From contig JALIRH010000099.1 of NCBI GenBank assembly GCA_023055505.1, positions 201,001-265,000 of the forward strand: 64,000 nt of DNA, in the 5' to 3' direction. The translations under genes were made by a program, and so were the position numbers. Below, one piece after another: positions 55,975-64,000 of this stretch; the stretch's first letter is position 1, and each line of letters begins with the position of its first letter. This stretch comes from Callipepla californica brunnescens (lineage: Eukaryota; Chordata; Aves; Galliformes; Odontophoridae). The notes under the pieces were generated by a model. That model worked only from the letters and a program-made list of their open reading frames with translations. It did no database searches and was not told where the DNA came from.

Positions 55975-57084
55975 TCATTCCTTCATATCTTCTCCATTTG
56001 CACGTAAGTAACTCCACAAAGCCGCACGCGACATGAAGTTAGTGAAGTTAGTGCTGTCATTTGCTCGAGCAGGATGGCGTTTGCTTCTGATAGCTGCAAC
56101 CGATTCAACCCTATCAATCAGTTGGGATAATTTTCCCAGTATATCTTCCATTTGTCCTTCTAACTTTGATATGGCTGAAATGGACGTGTATGGCGGCGGA
56201 AATTTTTGTTTGAAGTTTTGAAGTGTAAGAATTAGTTCAAAAACTGGGGGTTTTCTGTCTTGGTCCTCATATCTGTTGAACGTTGTCACTAGTGTACCGG
56301 CGTACCTTTCTGGTGCTGACTTTGAAAGCTTCTGACATATTTCGGGTGTACTCCTTACTTTCTCCGGATCATGGTCCCGATCGTCAGGATCAAAGGTGGG
56401 ATCATACAGCATTTCCGCCACAGCTGTTTCTCTCAAATACTGGATGCCTTCCTCAATAGTTTTCCACCTTTTCACTTTAGGTGCCAGGTCACTCTTGTAG
56501 GGATATCTTTCCCTCACAGCTACTAGCATTCGTTGCCAGAGGCTGGCGATTCCATCCATATACCTGCTGATTCCTCTGTCGACAGCCGGATCTCGGGCAA
56601 TGTTTCCTAGTTGGCGAGCTTCGTTACTATCAAGGGACACACTGTTGGCCCGGTTGTCCCAACACCGAAGCAACCAAGTGACAATACTCTCATCTGGACG
56701 TCGAATAAACTCCTTTCTTGAGCCTTGGATCTCAGACATTTTCACGGGCCAACGAAACGTCGTAACTTTAACTTTCTCTTCACCTTCATCATCACTTTCT
56801 TCTCCATGTCTCTCACTTTTCTTTGTTGCCTTTCTCGATGGTGATGGGGTTGTGGCCACCCCCTCACCTATATCTTCCTCTTCTTTCGGCACCTCTTCTT
56901 TGCGTTCTAGGCGCGAGGACACACGTTTCCATTTCTTGCCTTCCACAGGGGCAACTGACTTTGATACTGGTGCTTCCTTTGGCTGGTCAGGTGTGACCGG
57001 GAGGTTTTCCTCTTTGGTTTGGGCCTCAGTTTGGACACTCTCTCTCTTCATAATAGTATATAAACCTCGGTAAGCATAGGCCAA
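55975..57084 (-). CDS. Class III ERV gag-like protein, 369 codons, open
   Basis: Uninterrupted frame in gag position, downstream of the primer site and upstream of protease. N-terminal third is charged and low-complexity (Lys/Glu/Pro runs), typical of a matrix/linker region. The middle (about residues 125-260) is predicted from composition to be helical, with W-L-L-R-C-W-D-N and E-A-R-Q-L-G blocks resembling a capsid. The C-terminal part has a possible short coiled coil (K-L-E-G-Q-M-E-D-I-L). No CCHC zinc knuckle is seen. Function follows from position and composition; similarity to known gag is weak by eye. The intact frame is notable beside the broken pol. Confidence 0.65.
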   Translation of the reverse strand: MAYAYRGLYTIMKRESVQTEAQTKEENLPVTPDQPKEAPVSKSVAPVEGKKWKRVSSRLERKEEVPKEEEDIGEGVATTPSPSRKATKKSERHGEESDDEGEEKVKVTTFRWPVKMSEIQGSRKEFIRRPDESIVTWLLRCWDNRANSVSLDSNEARQLGNIARDPAVDRGISRYMDGIASLWQRMLVAVRERYPYKSDLAPKVKRWKTIEEGIQYLRETAVAEMLYDPTFDPDDRDHDPEKVRSTPEICQKLSKSAPERYAGTLVTTFNRYEDQDRKPPVFELILTLQNFKQKFPPPYTSISAISKLEGQMEDILGKLSQLIDRVESVAAIRSKRHPARANDSTNFTNFMSRAALWSYLRANGEDMKE

Positions 57085-57215
57085 GCCCCAAATAAGTGTT
57101 CCACCTCAGATCTTTCTGAGCCGCAGCACCCTTTACTCAGATACAGGCCTAGCTCCTCAGGATCCTGCAATTGTTCAGGAGAAAAATCCCATGACACCGG
57201 GTGTCCCCATCCTTC

Positions 57216-57632
57216 TCATTTCTTTCCTAAAACTCTCCACTCTCCCTGCCATTCAACATTCTCTGTTTCTGGGAGAAGCTTCCTGCACATGATGTAAAGT
57301 GCTACTACATGCAGGAGGACTAATATCCCAATTATTAACACCATCCCTAAGCTGTGATCTTGAAAATTCATAAAAAACTGAGAGGGGAACCTGGATACCC
57401 ATTCAAACATCACATGGTTCGTTAACATGTTATCCTTTGTTCCATTAGCTGGGGTGCCCTGGGATCTGGCAGGTTCCTCTATCATTGCTTTTAATTTATC
57501 ATACAGGGACCAGACCCAATGGAACAGAATGGCAAACTTAACCAAGTTCCAGTACGTTTTGAGCATTAAGAGGGAAAAAGCGGTGAAGTACAATCCCTGT
57601 AAGGGCAGTTTTAACAGAAACAGAAAAGACAT
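57216..57632 (-). CDS. Small membrane protein ORF between primer site and gag of the ERV
   Basis: 138 codons on the minus strand, located where retroviruses normally have an untranslated leader. Hydrophobic segments lie at about residues 3-22 and 26-45, with a strong one at about 94-115 (L-G-M-V-L-I-I-G-I-L-V-L-L). The last is followed by a short basic/polar tail, like an envelope-type membrane anchor. One N-G-T glycosylation site lies between them. No family is recognised. It could be a leader protein of this ERV lineage, a captured or relocated piece of env, or chance. Confidence 0.5.
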   Translation of the reverse strand: MSFLFLLKLPLQGLYFTAFSLLMLKTYWNLVKFAILFHWVWSLYDKLKAMIEEPARSQGTPANGTKDNMLTNHVMFEWVSRFPSQFFMNFQDHSLGMVLIIGILVLLHVVALYIMCRKLLPETENVEWQGEWRVLGKK

Positions 57633-57840
57633 CTTTTTATTATTATTTTTTTTTTCTTGTACTAAAACAATCTGGCAGTACCCAAAAGAAGTTTACAGAT
57701 ATCCCAAAACAACTGACAGTACGCCCGGACTTCAAGGTCATGTTTTGCTGTACAGCACTTGCAGTACAGATAAGCTTGTTAACAACAGACAGAGATGTAC
57801 TCTAAAAGTTTGTCTCTGCCTGGCTAAGGCAGCTGGTTGT

Positions 57841-57858
57841 GCCCCACGTTGGGCGCCA
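57841..57858 (-). other. Primer-binding site, tRNA-Lys type
   Basis: Minus-strand TGGCGCCCAACGTGGGGC, complementary to the 3' end of tRNA-Lys1,2, four bases inside the LTR boundary. Fixes the provirus orientation (minus) and shows that the LTR to its right is the 5' LTR. Confidence 0.9.
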
Positions 57859-57862
57859 AAAA

Positions 57863-58105
57863 TGTCAGGGGTTTGTGAGCCGGTTCAGCCCGGCCCTGCG
57901 ACAACCGAGGAAGGAGACCCACAGGCCCACACCCCGGACAAGGGGAAGGGGGAAAGGGAAAAAGGGAGATAAGCCCCAAAACAAAACAGTGGCAACGATC
58001 TGAGGGGGAAAAGCTAATTTACTAAATAAGACATCAGGAAGTAAATAACACAGTATAATGCAATACAATTTGGAATTAAGCCCAATGAATCAAACAAAAC
58101 GAGTA

Positions 58106-58140
<35 letters not shown>

Positions 58141-58401
58141 GTGCCTGATAAACCGAAGGCCTTACGCTAACGCTGAAGGCGGACGGCAGCGAGCACCCAC
58201 TCCTAAGTGATCCTAGAGGAAAGAGAGAATGTCCCGTGACCGCAGAGAGTTTTTATCTGTTCCCTCTGAGCGGAAAACACGTGAAAAAATACAAAGCATT
58301 GCCAAGTCCTCTGGGGAATGTAGTTTTCTCCCTGACTCCCAATGCACCTCATGATGCCATGATGTGGAATACCAGTACCAAAAAATCATAAAACCATGAC
58401 A
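57863..58401 (-). mobile_element. 5' LTR of the class III ERV
   Basis: 539 bp, ends TGTCAGGGG ... CCATGACA on +, directly beyond the primer site. Minus-strand GATAAAAACTC near 58,246-58,257 is a TATA-like element, and a (GA)n microsatellite lies at about 58,110-58,138. Same family as the solo LTR at 25,719-26,292. It interrupts a CR1 LINE: CR1 reverse transcriptase sequence begins immediately at 58,402. Confidence 0.88.
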
Positions 58402-58935
58402 CTTCCTTACGGTCTTTTTTGTAGATGGGAGTCACATCGGCAAGCCTCCAATCTTGTGGGACCTCTCCAGATGACCAGGAATGCTGATAGATGACAGAAA
58501 GCGGCTTGGCAATCACCTCTGCCAGCTCCCTCAGCACCCTTGGGTGGATCCCATCTGGTCCCATGGACTTGCGGCAGTTCAGATGGAGGAGCAGGTCTCT
58601 GACTGTCTCTGCTAGGATCACAGGGGGTGTATGATGCGCTTCGTCCCAGACTTCCAGGTCAGGGCAAAAAGTATCCTGAGTTAACTGATCTGTCTATTAA
58701 AGAGAGACCTGAAGAAGGCATTGAGAACCTCAGCCTTTTCCTTATCCTCTGTGGTTCCATTCCCTGCCGCATCAAGTAAAGGAGAGAAATTCTCCTTAGT
58801 TCTTTTACTGTTCATATATTTGTAAAAGGATTTTTTGCTCTGCTTTACTGCAGTAGCCAGTCTAAGTTGGAGCTGGGCTTTTGCATTTCTAATTTCCTGC
58901 CTGTATTGGAGGGGAGCAGAGGCTTGCTTTAAATG
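58402..58935 (-). mobile_element. CR1 LINE fragment (ORF2 reverse transcriptase)
   Basis: Minus-strand sequence reads M-G-P-D-G-I-H-P-R-V-L-R-E-L-A, then W-R-L-A-D-V-T-P-I-Y-K-K near 58,404-58,570, the early RT blocks of CR1, the main avian LINE. The upstream part of ORF2 extends to about 58,935 in degraded form. The 3' part is missing because the ERV LTR was inserted into it and the far side is now minisatellite. Supports an avian source. Confidence 0.85.
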
Positions 58936-59095
58936 TGGAGTAAGGAAGGAAAGGATGGAGAAGGATCTTGTGAACTGAGGTGGGAAGTGGGTATTTAGTC
59001 ATTGGAAAGCCATTTTGAACTTTTACTACCTGAACGCTGTACATTTTGGGTTAGTCTTCCTTAACTTTCTGTTGGACTTCTTGTTTTTCAATCAG

Positions 59096-59230
59096 GTGCA
59101 TCCGTTCTGTGGAGCAGTAGGATACGTGGTTGGGGCGCAGACAGACCGGACTGTACAGGAGCATCTGATAGAAAAACACATGCTGCTCCCTAATCCAGTA
59201 TAGGACTGCAGAATTCGGCAGGCAACAAAA
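59096..59230 (+). pseudogene. XPO1: XPO1-like exon A (contains TAG)
   Basis: 45 codons. V-G-A-Q-T-D-R-T-V-Q-E-H-L-I-E-K is unmistakable. Acceptor AG at 59,094-59,095, donor GT at 59,231-59,232. In-frame TAG at 59,201-59,203 where the family has Trp (TGG to TAG, one base). Confidence 0.88.
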
Positions 59231-59547
59231 GTCAGACGGTACATTTTGTGTATTCAACTAAAGTAAAAGTGCTGAATGTTTGTTGTTATTCCATTTTTTT
59301 TTTATCTGTGGAATGAAGTGAACTTGGCTGTGCTGAACTTTTATAAAGCAATGGTTGATCTGGCAGTAGAAGTGTTGAAGGAGACCTAAACAACTGAGAC
59401 TGGTTTAAATCCAGTTGAAGAACTTGACAGAACATGCTTTAACACAGCGTGTAAGATAACCCTAAACGTGAAAGTGACCGTTTTTGTATTAGAAGATAAA
59501 TGGCGTTTTCGTTGACTGACTGGAGTTAGCTCAGTTCTTTTCCACAG

Positions 59548-59731
59548 AATGTTGATGTTCTGAAGGATCCTGAAGCCGTTACGCAGCTTGGTAGCATTCT
59601 GAAAAGCAGCGTAAGGGCATGGAAAGCAGCTGGCCGCCCCTTTGTGATTCAGCTGGGAAGAATTGATTTAGATATGCTGAATATGTCCAAGTGCCCAAGT
59701 GAAAACATGTCTGCAGCTCTTGAGGCTGACG
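59548..59731 (+). pseudogene. XPO1: XPO1-like exon B
   Basis: 184 bases, open, with P-F-V-I-Q-L-G-R-I-D-L-D-M-L-N. Acceptor CAG at 59,545-59,547, donor GTAAG at 59,732. Ends in phase 1. Confidence 0.9.
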
Positions 59732-61129
59732 GTAAGAAATTGCACGTCCTTCCTAACAGCGGGATGGGCAGTGCACGTGATCAGGTTGTGAATTTGCTGG
59801 GCTTATCTCATTGCGTGTCTGTTGGTGGTGGTGGTTTTTGTTGCTTCTTTGTGTGTGCGTTTGGGCAAGAGAATGCCTGAAAATGTGCTTGCTTAGGTTC
59901 TTGTTTTTGTTAGCCAGATGTTTTGTTCAAAGAAACTCTGATTCCGGAAGGAGGAAAGCTCTTCAAGTGTGAGTTTAGGAAGGGTACCGGAGACTGCTGA
60001 CTAATAGCAGTCTTGTGGAGACACAGTTGTAAGTTCTGACTTCATCGTTTTAGATAAGAAAAGACCCTAGGACGTTGGCAGAGTTTTGGTTTGGTGATAT
60101 TCTACTACTGAAACAGCTTTCTTACAGAAGTGTAACTTCAGTGAAGGCGCCTCAGATTTGTCACAAACTAGACTGGTAATCACTGAGGAGGAATTAGGAG
60201 CTACTCGAGTTACCCAACCACTGTTACCTGGAAAAAATTGGGTCTGTGATATCCAAGTAGAATGTGCTGCTGGAGCATCCCTTGAGGAATGAAGTGACTC
60301 GGTTATTGGAGCTGTGTTCTGACAGACTTTCTTACCCATGCAATGAATACACCTTGACGTAGCTTCTCAGAACTTAATGCATTCTTTTGATTCTGCAGCT
60401 CTAATTGCCAGAAGGTGCTTAAAACAAAAAGAAAACACAACGAGAGAAATAGGAAGCAGTTGCTAGGACTTGTAGTGGTGAGATTTTACTCGAGCAACAG
60501 CTATTGAGATGGCACTCGGCTCAGAGTGTGTTCTCACAGTTGTTATCTCTGATGGCAGCAGGAGCAGTTCTGCCTTTGTTTCCCTGGCTGCAGTCTGGTG
60601 AGGTTTTCCTTGGATGTACTGTTATGAGTGTGTGTCTGTGCACTCAGTTAGGGCAAGTTCTACTGACGAGACTTGCATGGACTTGGACGTGAGAAAATGA
60701 AGTAAGAATTAGGCTCCTTGTAGTAAAGACAAGTTGGAACAATTATGTTTGTGACCAAATCAGGAGCGTGCTTTAGAACACTGTATAGGTTGGTTCTTCT
60801 CATCACGCAGTGAGAGCCAGAGGTAAGCATGATCCTGAGAGCTGAAGGAACATTCCCTTCCTTGAAAAAGAAGCTGCAGCATTGTTTCTGAGTTGTACTG
60901 GCAGAGTGTGCTGTCAGCAGTAGCACTGGAATACTAAATTGCAACTTGGATCCATGGAGCTGAAGTAATGGGAAAATGGTTTTAATCTGCATAATATGAA
61001 GGAGAGATCTTCCTTCTTTGTCATTTGGGTATAAAAATGAAACATTCTCAATCTTCTGGAAGGAGTTGAGGGGAATCTGTTTGTTGACGCATCTTAACCC
61101 AGATTCAGTGCAGCTTTGCTACCTTTCAG

Positions 61130-61236
61130 GCGAAGTGGAAACCAAGCAGCCCTTGGTTAGAAGGATGAGGACTGTAAAAAGGGAAAGTTTAGAACTGATT
61201 TCTGGCTGGGTGAGCAGGTCCAACGATCCTCAGATG
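61130..61236 (+). pseudogene. XPO1: XPO1-like exon C
   Basis: 107 bases, open, with M-R-T-V-K-R-E-S-L-E-L-I-S-G-W-V-S-R-S-N. Acceptor TTTCAG ends at 61,129, donor GTAAGT starts at 61,237. Completes the split Gly codon from exon B. Confidence 0.92.
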
Positions 61237-61614
61237 GTAAGTAAATATGGCATCCAAAGAGTTGATAGGACACATTCAGGAGGAACTCTGCTCTTTTGCT
61301 GCAGTGCAGTTAACACTGTTCTGTTCACAAGAACTGGCTTCAGAACTGCAATATCTGCAGGAAGGATGATAAGCTGTGACCATACAGGGGTAGGCCTGAG
61401 CTGTGTTTTGAGTGCTTCAGGTAGTGTCAGCTGAGAGCAGTCCTAAGGGGAAGCAGGAAGGTGTAGGAGAGCCCTCAGGCAAGCACTGCTGGATGAACAC
61501 AGTGTGTGGGAAGCATGTGGGCGTGTAAGTTCATTTTTAGCTTCTTTCCGAACTGCTGTGTGAGGCTTTGTTGGGTAACTGCACTGCTCTAAGCATGTCT
61601 TGCTCTTGATGTAG

Positions 61615-61809
61615 GTTGCTGAAAACTTTGTTCCTCCCTTGTTGGGTGCCGCTCTCATTGACTACCAGAGAAATGTTCCAGCTGCTAGAGAGCCTGCAGT
61701 ACTGGGTGCTGTGGCTGTGGCTGTAAAGAAGCTGGGTGGGCACATCGCTGCTGAAATACCTCAGATCTTTGATGCTGTTTTTGAGTGCACGTTAAATATG
61801 ATCAAGAAG
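61615..61809 (+). pseudogene. XPO1: XPO1-like exon D
   Basis: 195 bases, 65 codons, open, with I-D-Y-Q-R-N-V-P-A-A-R-E-P and I-P-Q-I-F-D-A-V-F-E-C-T-L-N-M-I. Acceptor TAG ends at 61,614, donor GT at 61,810. The next exon expected for the family is not found downstream. Confidence 0.92.
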
Positions 61810-62555
61810 GTATTCCTATGTAAATTTTGGATAACGGAAAAAAAAAGAAAAGGGATTTTATATTCAGGATATTGCAAGAAAGGGGGCAGGGCGTGTTATG
61901 CTATGTAGTTTACATAGCATTATTCTGTTGGGTGGAAATGAAGGTGAGGTTGATGAGCTGTGGCTGTCTGGGTGAATGTCTTGATCTCACTGACTTAATT
62001 TCTTGATCCAGTTCTGGAATTAAATTGGGAGTTGTTTTTCTGTTCCAGGACCTTGGGATGTCGTGGTCCTGGAAGCTGAAGTCTACTTGAAGTATATTCA
62101 TACGTCCTTTGAGTAGAAGTATTGATTAGTTCTTGAAGTATTTCTTTCCTGATTTCCGTAGCTGCTAGAGTTTCTGTGTTACGGTTTACAGCAGGTACTT
62201 GCACAATAGATGGGTGCCGTTTTGCAGCAGTGTGAATCAGAAAGTGTATCCCTGTAGTGGCTGGGTGCTTAACCGCTGAGGCCGTCTGTCCTGTGCCTGT
62301 GGAGCAAGTGGTAATTAATGTTGTGCACTGACCAAATGTGGTTCACCCTGCTGACACTGTGTAAGTCCAGCAAATGGTCTTCTCAATCTATGGTGGTGAA
62401 AGTATGGGGAAAAATGTTGCTGGGAATCTGGGAACTGCATGCTTTGTTTTGTTTTTAGATTTCCTTAAAGCTGAGATCTCCATGGTAAGCCAGATTTTCT
62501 CTCCCAGATTTTCACAGTGAAAAGGCTGTATGGATTCAGGCCTTTTCTGCGACTG
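61810..62555. other. Unique sequence, probably XPO1-like intron remainder
   Basis: About 750 bases of ordinary AT-balanced sequence after the exon D donor. No exon, repeat or RNA gene is recognised. It ends abruptly at telomere-like repeat near 62,556. Confidence 0.5.
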
Positions 62556-63925
62556 GTTAGGGTTAGGGTTTAGGCTAGGGTTAGGGTCAGCTTCAGGGTC
62601 AGGGTTAGGGCAAGGGTTAGGTTTTGGTGTAGATTTCGGTTTAGGGTAAGGGTTAGGGATAATTTGAGTGTTAGCGTCAGGGACAGAAGTAGGTGAAGTG
62701 TTCATGTTAGGAGTAGCATTAGGGTTAAGTTTAGGGTTAGACTTAGGATTGGATTTGTATGTAGGGTTAGGGGTAGGGTTAGTTTGAGTGTCAGGGTGAG
62801 GTAAGGGGTAGGCCTCGGGTTTGGCTTTGTGTTAAGTAAAGGTTTAGGAATAGTTGTAGGGTTAGTGTTTGGATTAGGATTTGGTTTAATATTAGGAACA
62901 TGTTTTGGGATAGATTTAGGTGAGGGTTGTGGTGATCTGATGCTTTTGGTTAGGTTTAGGGTTGGGCTTCCACTTGGGTTTTGTGGTAGGGTCTGAGTTT
63001 GGGTTAGGGTTAGGGTAGAGTTAGAATTAGGATTTGGGAAATGCTTCGAGTTCTGTTTAGGGTAAGGATTAGTGTTAGATTTAGGGTTTGAGTTAGGGTT
63101 AGGATTATGGTTAGGACTAGGGTTCTGTTAGGTTTTGGGTTAGGGTTATGGGTAAGTTTGTTTTAGTACTAGGGTAAGGTTATGTTTAGGGTTAGGGTTA
63201 CGATTAGGGAAAGATTGAGTGATACAGTGTTAGGGTAAGTTTAGGTTATGGAATAGGGTTAGGTGTAAGATTGGGTTTAGTAATAGGGTTAGGTTTAGAT
63301 TCTGGGTTAGGGTTAGAGATAGGGAAAGGGTTTGGGATTGTTTTAGGTTTTGGATTAGGTTTAGGATTAGGGTTAGGGAAAAAGTTTTTCTCAGTTTTAT
63401 GATTGTGTTTAGAGCTAGGATTAGGTTGAGTGTTCATGTTAGCATTAGGGGAAGTTTTAGGTTTAGGTTTAGGTTTAGGATGCGATCTGTGTTTAGGGTT
63501 AGGGGCAGGGTCAGTTTGAGTGTAAGGGTCAGATTAGGGTTAGGCCTCTGGTTAGGGTTAAGGTTAGGAATAGGATTAGGTTTCAGGTTAGTGTTAGGGT
63601 TAGGCCTGGGATTGCTGTTAGGGTTAGGTTAAGGTAAGTCTTGTGGTTAGGGTTAGGTGTAGGAAAAGGGTTTTGGGGATAGGGATAGTGTATAGGTAAG
63701 GGTTAGAATTCGATTTAGGATTAGGCTTAGGGATAGGGTTTATTTGAGTTCTAAGGTTAGATACAGCATTAGAACTAGGTTGAGTGTCAGTGTTAGGATT
63801 AGGGTTTGGGTTACTGTTGAGGATAGGAATAGGGATAGGTTTAGGGTTATGCTTAGGGTTCAAGCTAGGTACAGGGTTCGGGTTAGGTTTAAGGTGAGTG
63901 TTAGGCTTAGGGTAAGGATTGTGGT
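62556..63925 (+). repeat. Degenerate telomere-like satellite, TTAGGG orientation
   Basis: G-rich telomere-like sequence with the conserved box variant GTGGTGATCTGATGC near 62,929-62,943. Two landmark phrases repeat about 731 bp apart (GTGTTCATGTTAG near 62,698 and 63,430; GGTTAGGCCT/GGTAGGCCT near 62,810 and 63,540), giving a unit length for this block. Closest to the block at 3.7-5.2 kb. Confidence 0.9.
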
Positions 63926-64000
63926 AAAAATGAGTTCTCTACTTGTTAATCAAACCGACTCGAGACAGATGTGTCCGTGTTTTTCAGCGTGTTTTTTTTT
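63926..64000. other. Unique sequence at window end
   Basis: 75 bases not of telomere type, ending in a T run. Too short to interpret. Confidence 0.4.

Larger units (their letters stand above)
59096..61809 (+). pseudogene. XPO1: Exportin-1 (XPO1/CRM1)-like gene segment, four consecutive exons
   Basis: XPO1 is the HEAT-repeat receptor that, with Ran-GTP, exports leucine-rich NES cargo from the nucleus. Four exons (59,096-59,230; 59,548-59,731; 61,130-61,236; 61,615-61,809) join in matching phase (0, 1, 0) to about 207 codons. They align to the HEAT repeats downstream of the NES groove (roughly residues 630-840 of the vertebrate protein, from memory). All splice sites are GT-AG with good pyrimidine tracts. 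Differences from the known protein are scattered, many conservative. One TAG (59,201-59,203) replaces a conserved Trp codon in the first exon. No other exons lie in the window: CR1 is on the left, telomere-like repeat on the right. It retains introns, so it is a segmental duplicate, not a retrocopy. The true XPO1 with an assembly error is a less likely alternative. Confidence 0.88.

Noticed and set aside
1..64000. A true chromosome end in the window
   Set aside because: No terminal uninterrupted CCCTAA at the left or TTAGGG at the right; all telomeric tracts are internal and mostly diverged.

Overview
The window is vertebrate DNA, almost certainly avian. It carries a CR1 LINE fragment, endogenous retroviruses of three classes (including one with an avian alpharetrovirus-like pol and env), GT-AG introns, and GC-rich minisatellites mixed with degenerate telomere-like repeats, as expected for a galliform microchromosome or subtelomere (Gallus is plausible, species not proven). 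Nothing looks bacterial, and most long open frames here are by-products of tandem repeats.

Layout. 1-3,735: decayed gammaretrovirus-like ERV on +. 3,736-16,430: telomere-like satellite blocks in both orientations. They surround a 592-bp-period tandem satellite (5,162-11,106) with two alternating subtypes, and include a near-pure CCCTAA core (13,386-14,120). 16,431-20,790: 5'-truncated alpharetrovirus-like ERV with broken pol, a 375-codon open env frame and a 3' LTR. 20,791-22,760: 10-bp minisatellite punctuated by four CTCF-like motifs. 22,761-24,120: GC-rich minisatellite and a CpG-type promoter. 24,262-24,759: three pieces of the last coding exon of SGF29 on -. 25,104-26,750: a paralogue of 12,288-13,340 carrying a solo LTR. 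26,751-35,330: scrambled CCCTAA array. 35,331-41,065: 8-bp AATGTCAG array with two LTR insertions. 41,066-53,981: 11-bp GGGGCAGCTAT array with a recent internal duplication. It is interrupted at 47,591-48,440 by a CpG island holding what reads as SGF29 exon 1 (-). 53,982-58,401: class III (ERV-L-like) provirus on - with pol, protease, gag, an unusual membrane ORF before gag, a tRNA-Lys primer site and the 5' LTR. 58,402-58,935: CR1. 59,096-61,809: four consecutive exons of an exportin-1 (XPO1/CRM1) paralogue, one with a stop. 62,556-63,925: more telomere-like repeat.

Host-gene content is small: two ends of SGF29 (SAGA/ATAC chromatin reader subunit) 23 kb apart on one strand with only repeats between them, and an internal piece of an XPO1-like gene (nuclear export receptor). 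Neither is complete, so they are best read as partial or rearranged copies, or as genes whose introns were replaced or misassembled by satellite DNA. The retroviral pieces are old copies without a complete set of genes. Assignments rest on motifs and remembered family features; no database search was possible.
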